A stretch of DNA of 64,000 nucleotides, taken from the NCBI RefSeq assembly GCF_021739025.1, contig NZ_JAKKOT010000007.1:62001-126000 (forward strand). The letters are read 5' to 3'. The stretch is from Gordonia liuliyuniae. GTDB lineage: Bacteria; Actinomycetota; Actinomycetes; Mycobacteriales; Mycobacteriaceae. Under the pieces are notes generated by a model, which saw nothing but the letters and a program-made list of their open reading frames with translations, made no database searches and had not been told where the DNA came from. This document shows, piece after piece, positions 55,061-63,505 of this stretch (its first letter is position 1; each line of letters opens with the position of its first letter). The translations under genes and the position numbers were made by a program.

Positions 55061-56284
55061 ATGACTGTCCCCGCGCGCTCGTCCGATGACCCGGTCGTCG
55101 AATACCTCCGTATCGGGCTGGCATTCGACCGGCTCGAAGAAGGTTTCGTCGACGCATACACCGGCGACCCGGCGTTGCGCGCCGACGCGCAGAACGCGCC
55201 GCGGCCCGACCCCGCCGATCTCGCCGCCCGAGCGCGCGCACTGCTGAGTCGACTGCCGGACGGGCTGCCCGCCGACCGCGCCGAGTTCGTCGGCTCCCAC
55301 GTCTGGGCGCTCGAATGCTCGGCTCGCAAGTTCGCGGGGGAGGACATCGGCTTCGTCGACGAGGTGCGCGCCTACTTCGACGTCGACATCGCGCCCGCCG
55401 ACCCCGCGACCTACCGGCAGGCGCACGCCGACCTCGCCGAAGCACTCGGGGTGCCGGGAGCGACCGGCGACGCCCTCCGCGACGAGTACCAGCGATACCG
55501 CCGAGCAGAGGAGATCCCGGCGCACCTCACCGAACCGCTGATCGCCGCGTTCGCCAGCAGCCTGCGCGACGTCGTTCGCGCCGAGTTCCCGATCCCGGCC
55601 AGCGAAGTCGTGGACTTCGACGTCGTCTCCGACAAACCGTGGTCGGGCTTCAACTACTACCTGGGCGACTACCGGTCGACCGTCGCCGTCAACACCGACC
55701 TGCCGCAGCATCTGTCGGGGCTGCCCGGCCTGATCGCGCACGAGGCGTACCCCGGCCACCACACCGAACACTGCCGAAAAGAACAGAGACTCGTCGGCAC
55801 CGGACAGCTCGAACACCAGATCTTCCTCGTCAACACACCGCAGTGTCTGATGGCCGAAGGCCTCGCCGACCACGCGCTCGCCGCCGCGATGAGCAGCACC
55901 TGGCAGGAGTGGGCCGCCGAGATCTACGCCGACTTCGGTCTGCGGTTCGACGCCGAGAAGGCTCGCGCAGTGTCGGCCGCGACTGCGGGGCTGCTCACCG
56001 TCCGGCAGGACGCCGCGCTCCTCCTGCACGACACGCACGCCGACGCCGACACCGTCGCCGCCTTCCTGCAGCAGTGGCTGCTGGTGAACCCCGACCGCGC
56101 ACGGCAACAACTGCGGTTCCTCACCTCGCCGCTGTGGCGCGCCTACATCTCCACATATGTCGAGGGATACCAACTGCTCGGGCGGTGGCTCGACGACGCG
56201 CCGGGCGCTCGGCTCGCACGATTCGGTCGACTGCTCGACGAACCTCTCACCCCTGCGGTTCTCCGTACCGAACTGTCGATTTAG
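55061..56284 (+). CDS. DUF885-family putative metallopeptidase
   Basis: The 407-residue cytosolic protein has the DUF885 core with the HEAYPGHHTEH zinc-binding-type motif near residue 226 and a following conserved EGLADHALAAAM (Glu as third ligand) near residue 266. It is shorter than the 550-residue members because the N-terminal region is reduced. DUF885 proteins resemble carboxypeptidase/M32-like enzymes; substrate unknown. It is inserted between coaA and glyA. Confidence 0.8.
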   Translation: MTVPARSSDDPVVEYLRIGLAFDRLEEGFVDAYTGDPALRADAQNAPRPDPADLAARARALLSRLPDGLPADRAEFVGSHVWALECSARKFAGEDIGFVDEVRAYFDVDIAPADPATYRQAHADLAEALGVPGATGDALRDEYQRYRRAEEIPAHLTEPLIAAFASSLRDVVRAEFPIPASEVVDFDVVSDKPWSGFNYYLGDYRSTVAVNTDLPQHLSGLPGLIAHEAYPGHHTEHCRKEQRLVGTGQLEHQIFLVNTPQCLMAEGLADHALAAAMSSTWQEWAAEIYADFGLRFDAEKARAVSAATAGLLTVRQDAALLLHDTHADADTVAAFLQQWLLVNPDRARQQLRFLTSPLWRAYISTYVEGYQLLGRWLDDAPGARLARFGRLLDEPLTPAVLRTELSI

Positions 56285-56293
56285 ACTAAGATC

Positions 56294-57586
56294 ATGAGCC
56301 TGTTCACGCAGTCCCTGGCCGATCTCGACCCCGATGTGGCTGCCGCCATGAACGGCGAGTTGTCCCGCCAGCGCGACACCCTCGAAATGATCGCTTCGGA
56401 GAACTTCGTGCCGCGCGCCGTCCTGCAGGCGCAGGGCAGCGTGCTCACCAACAAGTACGCCGAGGGGTACCCGGGACGCCGCTACTACGGCGGCTGCGAA
56501 TACGTCGACGTCGTCGAAGACATCGCGCGCAACCGGGCCAAAGAACTGTTCGGCGCCGAGTTCGCAAACGTCCAGCCGCACGCGGGTGCGCAGGCCAATG
56601 CCGCTGTCCTGCAGGCACTCATGGAGCCGGGCGAGACGCTGCTCGGGCTCGACCTCGCGCACGGCGGGCACCTCACCCACGGTATGCGCCTGAACTTCTC
56701 GGGCAAACTCTACGAGAACGCCTTCTACGGGGTCAGCAAGGAAGACTTCCGCATCGACATGGACGAGGTGCGCAAGATCGCCCTCGACGCCAAGCCGAAG
56801 GTCATCGTCGCCGGCTGGTCGGCCTACCCGCGGACCCTGGACTTCGCGGCGTTCCGGGCGATCGCCGACGAGGTCGGCGCCTACCTGTGGGTCGACATGG
56901 CGCACTTCGCGGGCCTGGTCGCCGCCGGACTGCATCCGAACCCGGTCGAGCACGCCGACGTCGTCTCGACCACCGTCCACAAGACTCTCGGCGGCCCGCG
57001 CTCGGGCATGATCCTCGCCAAGAAGGAGTGGGCCAAGAAGCTCAACTCGGCGGTCTTCCCGGGCCAGCAGGGCGGTCCGCTCATGCACGCCGTCGCCGCT
57101 AAGGCCGTCGCACTCAAGGTCGCGGGCACCGAGGAGTTCGCCGAGCGTCAGCGTCGCACCCTGTCGGGCGCCAAAATCCTCGCCGATCGCCTCCTCGCCG
57201 ACGACACCGCGAAGGCCGGCGTCACCGTCCTCACCGGCGGCACCGACGTCCACCTGGTGCTCGTCGATCTGCGCGACTCCGACCTCGACGGGCAGCAGGC
57301 CGAGGACCTCCTCCACGAGGTCGGCATCACCGTCAACCGCAACGCGGTGCCGTTCGACCCGCGCCCGCCGATGGTCACGTCCGGTCTGCGCATCGGCACC
57401 CCGGCGCTGGCCACTCGCGGCTTCGGCGACACCGAGTTCGCCGAGGTCGCCGACATCATCGGGACCGCGCTCGCGGCAGGCAAGTCGGCAGACGTCACCG
57501 CCCTCCGCGCCCGCGTCAGCGCGCTGGCCCTCGACTTCCCGCTCTACGATGGACTCGAGGACTGGGGTCTGATGAGCGGTCGGTAA
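56294..57586 (+). CDS. glyA: Serine hydroxymethyltransferase
   Basis: The 430-residue enzyme converts serine and tetrahydrofolate to glycine and 5,10-methylene-tetrahydrofolate. Motifs are [20 protein letters not shown] near residue 55, [15 protein letters not shown] near residue 120, [20 protein letters not shown], and the PLP lysine in [19 protein letters not shown] near residue 235. No ribosome site is apparent; TAGACT lies just before ATG 56294, so a leaderless start or read-through from DUF885 is possible. Confidence 0.96.
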   Translation: MSLFTQSLADLDPDVAAAMNGELSRQRDTLEMIASENFVPRAVLQAQGSVLTNKYAEGYPGRRYYGGCEYVDVVEDIARNRAKELFGAEFANVQPHAGAQANAAVLQALMEPGETLLGLDLAHGGHLTHGMRLNFSGKLYENAFYGVSKEDFRIDMDEVRKIALDAKPKVIVAGWSAYPRTLDFAAFRAIADEVGAYLWVDMAHFAGLVAAGLHPNPVEHADVVSTTVHKTLGGPRSGMILAKKEWAKKLNSAVFPGQQGGPLMHAVAAKAVALKVAGTEEFAERQRRTLSGAKILADRLLADDTAKAGVTVLTGGTDVHLVLVDLRDSDLDGQQAEDLLHEVGITVNRNAVPFDPRPPMVTSGLRIGTPALATRGFGDTEFAEVADIIGTALAAGKSADVTALRARVSALALDFPLYDGLEDWGLMSGR

Positions 57587-57636
57587 CCCGATCGCCGATA
57601 ACCGGTTTCCGTCGAACGTCGATTAGGGTGGTTCAC

Positions 57637-58506
57637 GTGCCAGCACTTAGTGAAGACGAGTTGATCACCGCACTGGAGAAGGCGCTCCCCGAGATCGCCG
57701 AAGAACATGCGGAAGCAGCCCTGCACTGGAATCCGGGCGACTGGGTTCCGTGGGACAAGGGCCGCAACTTCGCGTTCCTCGGCGGCGAGGACTTCGAGCC
57801 CGGTCAGGAGACGCTGTCGCCGACCGCGGCCGCAGGCCTGCTCGCGCTGCTGCTGACGAAAGACAACCTGCCGTCGATCCACCGGGTCCTCTCGATCCAC
57901 TTCCCGCCGTTCTCGGATTGGCGGCAGTTGATCGGCGTGTGGACGGCCGAGGACAACCGGCATTCGATCGTGCTGCGCGACTACCTCGTCGTGACCCGCG
58001 CGATGGATCCGGTCGACGCGGAGAACCGGCGTCGCATCCATGTCGTCGCCGGATGGAAGCAGACTCCCGAAGGCATCGAGGGGCTCGGCCCGCTCGACGT
58101 TCTCGCGATCCTCGCCGTCCACGAGAACCAGTGCGCGCACTTCATCACCAACCTGATCGAGTACGCTGAAGATCCTGACCTCGTCACCATCCTGGAGAAG
58201 ATCCGGACCGACGACGCCGCGCAGGCCGCCATGTTCCAGGCGTACCTGATGGCCGGTGCCGTCGCCGACCAGGAGGCGACAGTCCTCGCCGTCGACCGGG
58301 CCCTCGCGGGCATCGAGCACATCGGTTCGGACATCGCCGACTTCGATGCGCAACGCGAATACATCAGCGACTTCGAAGACGTCGCGTCCGACGCTGCCAT
58401 CGCAGCCAAGCTCGCACAGGAACTCAAACTCGAGAGTCTGCAGAGCCTGAGCGACGAAGCGCAGGCCGCACGTGCCCGGATCCTGGAGCGTGCCGCAGGC
58501 CACTGA
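57637..58506 (+). CDS. DesA2-like acyl-ACP desaturase-family protein with altered diiron site
   Basis: The 289-residue protein aligns by eye with the mycobacterial DesA2 desaturase: NFAFLGGEDF near residue 44, LLTKDNLPSIHR near residue 75, WTAEDNRHSIVLRDYLVVTR near residue 108, and VHENQCAHF near residue 167. Where DesA2 has a DEVRHEEFF-type second E-x-x-H, this one reads TDDAAQAAMF near residue 195, so metal ligands expected in the second pair are missing. It may be non-catalytic or lipid-binding. GTG 57637 has AGGGTGG at ribosome-site spacing. Confidence 0.82.
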   Translation: MPALSEDELITALEKALPEIAEEHAEAALHWNPGDWVPWDKGRNFAFLGGEDFEPGQETLSPTAAAGLLALLLTKDNLPSIHRVLSIHFPPFSDWRQLIGVWTAEDNRHSIVLRDYLVVTRAMDPVDAENRRRIHVVAGWKQTPEGIEGLGPLDVLAILAVHENQCAHFITNLIEYAEDPDLVTILEKIRTDDAAQAAMFQAYLMAGAVADQEATVLAVDRALAGIEHIGSDIADFDAQREYISDFEDVASDAAIAAKLAQELKLESLQSLSDEAQAARARILERAAGH

Positions 58507-58636
58507 GCTCGGACACGACTCAGTAACCGGACGTTCACTGACACGCAGAGCTGCGTTGACAGGTTCGTGGTGTGACGCGGCGTACGTTGGGTCGTGACGG
58601 GCCGTGGGGAAGCGGTTCGTTCGGGAGGTTCGATTC

Positions 58637-58690
58637 GTGGACGATCACGTCACGAGAGGACCGGCCCCGGTCCTCGCCTACGCGGCCTGA
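58637..58690 (+). CDS. Candidate upstream small ORF before phoH2
   Basis: A 17-residue frame ([17 protein letters not shown]) starts at GTG 58637 with GGGAGG 8 bp upstream, better than most ribosome sites here. Mycobacterial PhoH2 is described with a short upstream antitoxin-like gene (PhoAT), and an alternative frame from GTG 58572 overlaps the phoH2 start in that way. Neither is proven; the two candidates are in different frames. The rest of 58507-58770 shows no other gene. Confidence 0.25.
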   Translation: MDDHVTRGPAPVLAYAA

Positions 58691-58770
58691 ACTACAGGCT
58701 GCACGGCACGAACCGGCCGGCCGGAGACACTCGGTCCGTGCGGGAGCCGCACGGCGCCAAGGAGCCAGAC

Positions 58771-60072
58771 GTGACCGCACGCACCTACGTCCTCGACACC
58801 TCTGTCCTGCTCTCCGATCCGTGGGCAGTGACTCGCTTCGCCGAGCACCATGTGGTTCTGCCACTGGTCGTGATCAGCGAACTCGAGGGCAAACGCCACC
58901 ACAGCGAACTCGGCTGGTTTGCACGCCAAGCCCTCCGTCTGCTCGACGACATGCGCGTCGAACACGGTCGGCTCGACGCCCCGCTGCCGGTCGGTGACGA
59001 CGGCGGGACCGTCCAGGTGGAGCTCAACCACACCGATCCTGCGGTGCTGCCCGCCGGGTTCCGCAACGACACCAACGACTCGCGGATCCTCGCCTGCGCG
59101 CTCAACCTGCGAGCCGAAGACCGTGACGTCACCCTCGTCTCCAAAGACACGCCGCTGCGTGTCAAAGCGGGAGCCGTCGGACTCGCCGCCGACGAGTACC
59201 ACGCCCAGGACGTCGTCGTCTCCGGATGGAGCGGGATGGCCGAGCTCGATGTCGTCGACTCCGACGTCGACACCCTGTTCGCCGACGGCGTCGTCGACGT
59301 CGACGACGCACGTGACCTGCCGTGCAACACCGGCGTCCGCCTCGTCGGCGCCGGCAACAGCGCGCTCGGCCGGGTCACCGACACCAAACAGGTCCAGTTG
59401 GTCCGCGGCGACCGGGAAGTGTTCGGTCTGCGAGGCCGGTCCGCCGAACAGCGCGTCGCCCTCGATCTGCTGCTCGACGAGTCGGTCGGCATCGTCTCCC
59501 TCGGCGGCAAGGCAGGAACCGGAAAGTCGGCGCTCGCCCTGTGCGCCGGACTCGAAGCAGTCCTGGAACGTCGCACGCAGCGGAAAGTCGTGGTGTTCCG
59601 GCCGCTCTACGCGGTCGGCGGACAGAACCTCGGGTATCTGCCCGGCAGCGAGCAGGACAAGATGGGGCCGTGGGCGCAGGCCGTCTTCGACACACTCGAG
59701 GGTCTCGTCTCCACCGAGGTCATCGACGAGGTGCTCTCCCGCGGCATGCTCGAAGTGCTCCCGCTCACGCACATCCGCGGCCGCTCCCTGCACGATTCGT
59801 ACGTCATCGTCGACGAGGCACAGTCGCTCGAACGGAACGTGCTGCTCACCGTCCTATCCCGGTTGGGGTCGGGGTCGAGGGTGGCGCTCACACACGACGT
59901 CGCCCAGCGCGACAATCTGCGCGTCGGCCGGCACGACGGTGTCGCCGCCGTGATCGAGAAGCTAAAGGGACACCCGTTGTTCGCGCACGTCACGCTCACC
60001 CGCAGCGAACGGTCGCCGATCGCGGCCCTCGTCACCGACATGCTGGAGGAGTTCGCACCCGGGGCGCCGTAA
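58771..60072 (+). CDS. phoH2: PIN domain-PhoH fusion ATPase (PhoH2)
   Basis: The 433-residue protein joins an N-terminal PIN ribonuclease domain ([40 protein letters not shown] near residue 110) to a C-terminal PhoH ATPase with Walker [19 protein letters not shown] near residue 248 and Walker [15 protein letters not shown] near residue 345. PhoH2 is an ATP-dependent RNA helicase and sequence-specific RNase of a toxin-antitoxin type. GTG 58771 follows AAGGAG. The stop codon TAA (60070-60072) touches palindrome B2. Confidence 0.94.
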   Translation: MTARTYVLDTSVLLSDPWAVTRFAEHHVVLPLVVISELEGKRHHSELGWFARQALRLLDDMRVEHGRLDAPLPVGDDGGTVQVELNHTDPAVLPAGFRNDTNDSRILACALNLRAEDRDVTLVSKDTPLRVKAGAVGLAADEYHAQDVVVSGWSGMAELDVVDSDVDTLFADGVVDVDDARDLPCNTGVRLVGAGNSALGRVTDTKQVQLVRGDREVFGLRGRSAEQRVALDLLLDESVGIVSLGGKAGTGKSALALCAGLEAVLERRTQRKVVVFRPLYAVGGQNLGYLPGSEQDKMGPWAQAVFDTLEGLVSTEVIDEVLSRGMLEVLPLTHIRGRSLHDSYVIVDEAQSLERNVLLTVLSRLGSGSRVALTHDVAQRDNLRVGRHDGVAAVIEKLKGHPLFAHVTLTRSERSPIAALVTDMLEEFAPGAP

Positions 60073-60133
60073 CCTACACCGCTCGGCCCGGACATTGGTC
60101 TATCGATCGATGTCCGGGCTGAGCGGTGTAGGT
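60072..60133. repeat. Palindromic element, family B, copy 2
   Basis: Arms of 24 bp (60072-60095 and 60110-60133), core ACCTACACCGCTC...GCCCGGACAT, match at 23 positions around a 14-bp loop. It starts at the last base of the phoH2 stop. The right arm is also the 3' end of the opposite DUF559 gene, encoding its last residues TPLSPDIDR. Confidence 0.93.
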
Positions 60134-60957
60134 CGTGCGAGCTGGGAGGGCCGCAGGTGCGCGCCGTTGCGGATCGCGGTCATGATCCGACGGTCGGTTG
60201 CGGCTCGGTCGAACACCACTTGTTCGTAACTGAACGCGAGCGGCGTATATCCACGGAGGTGCGCGTCCGCGAAGCGGATGCGGTCGCGAGTGAACATCGG
60301 CTTGCCGCCGTGGTACTCGTAGCCGTCGATCTCGATGATCAGCCATTCTCCGACGAGGATGTCGACTCGTCCGACTCCGTCGATCTGCACTTGGATGTCG
60401 AGCTTCACGTGCTTGTTGCGGAGTCGGAAGCGGATCATCGACTCGGGGCCGGACTCGGCCCGGGCGTCGAGCATCGACAGCAGCCGTTGGAGGCATCCGG
60501 GCGCAGCCCGAAACAGGTACTCGATCTCATCGAACGTCATCAGGCGCAGATGGAGAATCGAGTCGCACACCACGACGAAACCCTCGGCGTCGAGGCAACG
60601 GGCCGCATAGGTGAGCGCGGTCGGAACGTCGTCCATCGCGCCGTACTCGGGTTCGGGGCGTCCGAAGCGTCGACAGAACGGACCCTTCCGATTGCGGGTC
60701 GCCCACTGATTTCCGCGAACGTGCAGATCGATGTCCTCCGGGACCCACACTCCGTGTCTCTTCAGTGCGGACACGCAACTCAGGACACCGCCACGCTTCA
60801 CCGCGAGGACCTGGTCCGCCGGAGCATTGCCGACCCTGATCCAGCCTTTCCGGATCGGTTCGGCCTTCTCCTCTCTGATCAGTCGTGCGACTGCTGCCGG
60901 GCCAAGCGTCTGGCGCAGGCTCTTGGTCGGGTACACACCTGCCGGAATCGGTTCCAT
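60100..60957 (-). CDS. DUF559 (Vsr-like) nuclease-domain protein
   Basis: The 285-residue protein has an N-terminal segment with a possible winged helix (residues 10-50), a middle domain, and a C-terminal DUF559 domain (about 175-270) with GRVDILVGEWLIIEIDGYEY, HGGKPMFTRDRIRFADAHLR and GYTPLAFSYEQVVFD, matching the D...E-x-D-G...D arrangement of PD-(D/E)XK-type folds. It is paralogous in layout to the gene at 38663-39562. Palindromes B2 and B3 bracket it, and its C-terminus is encoded inside B2. ATG 60957 (MEPIPAG) is used. Confidence 0.82.
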   Translation of the reverse strand: MEPIPAGVYPTKSLRQTLGPAAVARLIREEKAEPIRKGWIRVGNAPADQVLAVKRGGVLSCVSALKRHGVWVPEDIDLHVRGNQWATRNRKGPFCRRFGRPEPEYGAMDDVPTALTYAARCLDAEGFVVVCDSILHLRLMTFDEIEYLFRAAPGCLQRLLSMLDARAESGPESMIRFRLRNKHVKLDIQVQIDGVGRVDILVGEWLIIEIDGYEYHGGKPMFTRDRIRFADAHLRGYTPLAFSYEQVVFDRAATDRRIMTAIRNGAHLRPSQLARPTPLSPDIDR

Positions 60958-61062
60958 GCCAGCACCGTGGCATGACGACGCCGATCAGATAGGTACTAAT
61001 CGGACATTGGTCGGCATCTGGGGAATCTCTGACGACTATCCACAAGTCGACGTGCGGTGGCG

Positions 61063-61123
61063 ACCTACACCGCACAGGGCGTGCAGTGACCCATATGTGA
61101 ATGTCCGCGCTGTCCGGTGTAGG
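61063..61123. repeat. Palindromic element, family B, copy 3
   Basis: Outer arms ACCTACACCGCACAGGGC and complement match at 16 of 18 positions (61063-61080 with 61106-61123), around a 25-bp centre. It lies 105 bp upstream of the DUF559 start and ends 2 bp from the stop of the methyltransferase gene. With B2 it brackets the DUF559 gene. Confidence 0.85.
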
Positions 61124-61124
61124 T

Positions 61125-61730
61125 TTACGCGCGCCGCAGGATCGACACCGCGAAGTCGGCGTCGTCGTGCCACGGCCGGACGTCCCACGTGGACAGTCGG
61201 AGGTCCAGTCGGAGGCTTGTCTCGGCGAGTGCGGCGTCGAACGCGACGATCGGCAGCTTCTCCGTGTGGAAACCGACGGCGATGAAGCCGCCGTCGGCGA
61301 GGTGGTCGGCGAGTCGGTTCAGCACGAGCGCCTCGGTGTCGGGTGCGACGAACGCGAGTACGTTTCCCGCGCAGACGATTGCGTCGAACTCGCGGCGGGA
61401 TCGATCGTCCGCGTGGAGGTCGAGAGTCGCCAGGTCGTGGACCTGCCAGTCCGGTCCCGGGTAGTCGGTCATCGCGGCCTCGATGAGGACGGGATCGACG
61501 TCCACGCCGACGACGTCGTGTCCCACCGAGTGCAGGTATCCGCCGACGCGGCCGGGTCCGCATCCGGCATCGAGAATCCGCGACGACCTGGCCGCCATCG
61601 CATCGATGAGTCGGGCTTCGCCGAACAGGTCCGCGCCGTCGGCGGCCATCGAGCGGAAACGCTCGACGTACCACTCGCTGTGTCCTGGGTCCGTGTCGGT
61701 GATCCAGCGGGGAGGGGGAGGGGTGGTCAT
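61125..61730 (-). CDS. SAM-dependent methyltransferase (class I)
   Basis: The protein of about 201 residues has motif I ILDAGCGPGRVGGYLHSVGH near residue 52, then VVGVDVDPVLIEAA (acidic end of strand two), and FDAIVCAGNVLAFV (motif post I/II). It is a small stand-alone class I methyltransferase; the substrate is unknown. I prefer ATG 61730 (MTTPPPPRW); the ATG at 61742 adds four residues. Divergent from the L,D-transpeptidase. Confidence 0.85.
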   Translation of the reverse strand: MTTPPPPRWITDTDPGHSEWYVERFRSMAADGADLFGEARLIDAMAARSSRILDAGCGPGRVGGYLHSVGHDVVGVDVDPVLIEAAMTDYPGPDWQVHDLATLDLHADDRSRREFDAIVCAGNVLAFVAPDTEALVLNRLADHLADGGFIAVGFHTEKLPIVAFDAALAETSLRLDLRLSTWDVRPWHDDADFAVSILRRA

Positions 61731-61825
61731 GACTCCGACCATAGCCGCCGGTCATCGCGTTGCGGAAAGGTGACGATGCTCTCGCAGGGTGGCGGAGTGT
61801 CCATAACCGCTGGCACACTGGGGTG

Positions 61826-62719
61826 GTGCTGAAGTTACTGATGAGGCGAATGTGGCAAGTGGGACTGCTGATGGTGGCGAGTATCGTCGCCCTGGTAGTC
61901 GGGACCGGGCAGGCGTCCGCCGCGCCGACGACGCCCGATTCCACACCGAATACCGACGTGACGTCGCTGATCGACGGCATCCTGAAGAACTTCCAGATCC
62001 CCGGCGTGCCGTCGGCGCCCGGTAAGGCCGTCGACAACACCGGCCAAATGATCGTCGTGACCGCGCCGGTCGCGTCGTCGCAGACCGCTACGCTCACCGG
62101 ATTCGAGAAAGACGCGGAGGGCGTGTGGAAGCCGGCCGAGGGAATCGGTCCGGTGAAGGCGTACCTCGGCGAGAAGGGCATGGGTAAGGCGCAGGACAAC
62201 GTGTACCGCACGCCGCAGGGCACGTTCCCGCTCGACCAGGCTTTCGGCCGCCAGGCGAATCCGGGCACCAAGATGCCGTACTTCCAGGCGAACCAGCAGG
62301 ACTGGTGGGATGCGAACCCGAAGTCGCCGACCTACAACCAGCACGTCAAGCAGACGAAGAGCCCCGGCGGCGACAGCGAGAACCTGTACGACATGGGGCC
62401 CGTGTACGACTACGCCGTCAACATCAACCACAATCCGACGCGCACCCCGGGCGACGCGTCCGCGATCTTCCTGCACGTCGACAACGGCGAGCCGACGTGG
62501 GGCTGCGTCGCGACCGAGCGCCAGACGATGGTCAACATCCTCAAGTGGCTCGACCCGGCGAAGAACCCGAAGATCACGATCGGCGTGAACGTCGACGCGC
62601 CCGATCAGGCTCCGAAGGCCGAGACCAGCCCGAACGGTGACGTCCTCGGCGGCCTGCTCGGCAACCTCGCCGCGCTGCTCCCGGACACTCTGCGCTCGCT
62701 CATCCCCAGCGGCAGCTGA
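61826..62719 (+). CDS. L,D-transpeptidase family (YkuD-type) secreted protein
   Basis: The protein of about 297 residues has a basic/hydrophobic signal (RRMWQVGLLMVASIVALVVG) cleaved near ASAAP, a 60-residue Pro/Ala linker, and a YkuD-like catalytic region with HVDNGEPTWGCVATERQ, where the conserved His and the catalytic Cys of the H-x-G...GC motif lie near residue 225. Family members form 3-3 peptidoglycan crosslinks. GTG 61826 is chosen; 61823 is also possible. A strong terminator follows at 62742. Confidence 0.82.
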   Translation: MLKLLMRRMWQVGLLMVASIVALVVGTGQASAAPTTPDSTPNTDVTSLIDGILKNFQIPGVPSAPGKAVDNTGQMIVVTAPVASSQTATLTGFEKDAEGVWKPAEGIGPVKAYLGEKGMGKAQDNVYRTPQGTFPLDQAFGRQANPGTKMPYFQANQQDWWDANPKSPTYNQHVKQTKSPGGDSENLYDMGPVYDYAVNINHNPTRTPGDASAIFLHVDNGEPTWGCVATERQTMVNILKWLDPAKNPKITIGVNVDAPDQAPKAETSPNGDVLGGLLGNLAALLPDTLRSLIPSGS

Positions 62720-62741
62720 CGCCGCACCGACCCTTCAGCGA

Positions 62742-62784
62742 CCCGAGGCCGCACGCGATCCCGCGTGCGGCCTCGGGGCTTTCT
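62742..62784 (+). terminator. Rho-independent terminator after the L,D-transpeptidase
   Basis: Perfect 16-bp arms CCCGAGGCCGCACGCG and complement around ATCC are followed by GCTTTCT on the plus strand. It also separates the convergent PIG-L gene, whose stop is at 62789. Confidence 0.93.
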
Positions 62785-62788
62785 GTCG

Positions 62789-63466
62789 CTATGCGGTGCC
62801 GCGCAGGAGCTCGAATCCGGAGGCGCGAGCGGCGTCGAAATCGTCGATCGGGCGGGTGCCGCGGTCGACCTGGAACGTCGCCTGCTCGACGACGGGTGTC
62901 TGTGGGTCGAGGACCTCCAGGTAGACGCGGTGGCATTCGAGTGCGCGGATCGCGGTGTCGGTGAATCCTTCGACGTCGGCGGCGTGCGTGATGTTCGGTC
63001 CGTTGCAGAACAGTGCGCGAGGCGCGGTCTCCAGCGCATCGAACGCTTCGACGACCGCATCGGAGAACTGCATGTGATCGCGCTGGTTGGGCACTCCGGG
63101 CACCCATTCGGGGCCGCCGAACAAGCTGAGGACGATTTCGGGCCGGATGCGCTCGATGGTCTCGGCGACTTTTGCGCGGAGCTCGGGGGTATTGAAGATC
63201 TCGCTGTCGGGGAAGCCCCAGAACTCGACCTCGTCGACGCCGACCACTGCCGCCGACGCGATCTGCTCGCCTTCGCGCAGCGGGCCGCACTCCGCGGGCG
63301 GCATGCCCTGGATTCCTGCTTCTCCGCTGGTGGCGAGCGCGTACACGACTCGCTTGCCCTGTGACGTCCACCGGGCGACGGCAGCCGCCATCCCGTACTC
63401 CGGGTCGTCGGGGTGGGCGACGAGGACGAGAGCGGTCGACCAGTTCTCCGGGAAAATCTCAGTCAT
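62789..63466 (-). CDS. PIG-L/LmbE-family deacetylase
   Basis: The protein of about 225 residues has the zinc motif LVLVAHPDDPEYGMAAAV near residue 19 and QRDHMQFSDAVVEAFDA near residue 125. It belongs to the same superfamily as Mca/MshB but lacks their mycothiol-specific segments, so it is a general N-acyl or GlcNAc deacetylase. I prefer ATG 63466 (MTEIFPENW); an upstream in-frame Met would add 13 residues of non-family sequence. It lies 39 bp after the response-regulator gene. Confidence 0.85.
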   Translation of the reverse strand: MTEIFPENWSTALVLVAHPDDPEYGMAAAVARWTSQGKRVVYALATSGEAGIQGMPPAECGPLREGEQIASAAVVGVDEVEFWGFPDSEIFNTPELRAKVAETIERIRPEIVLSLFGGPEWVPGVPNQRDHMQFSDAVVEAFDALETAPRALFCNGPNITHAADVEGFTDTAIRALECHRVYLEVLDPQTPVVEQATFQVDRGTRPIDDFDAARASGFELLRGTA

Positions 63467-63505
63467 GGGCCGAGGGTACGCTGGGCAGGCCGGGCCCGGC
63501 ACCAC

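Noticed and set aside
60100..60957. Classing the DUF559 genes as AbiEi/AbiEii toxin-antitoxin pairs
   Set aside because: No adjacent nucleotidyltransferase toxin gene is present at either locus, so only the domain-level resemblance is reported.
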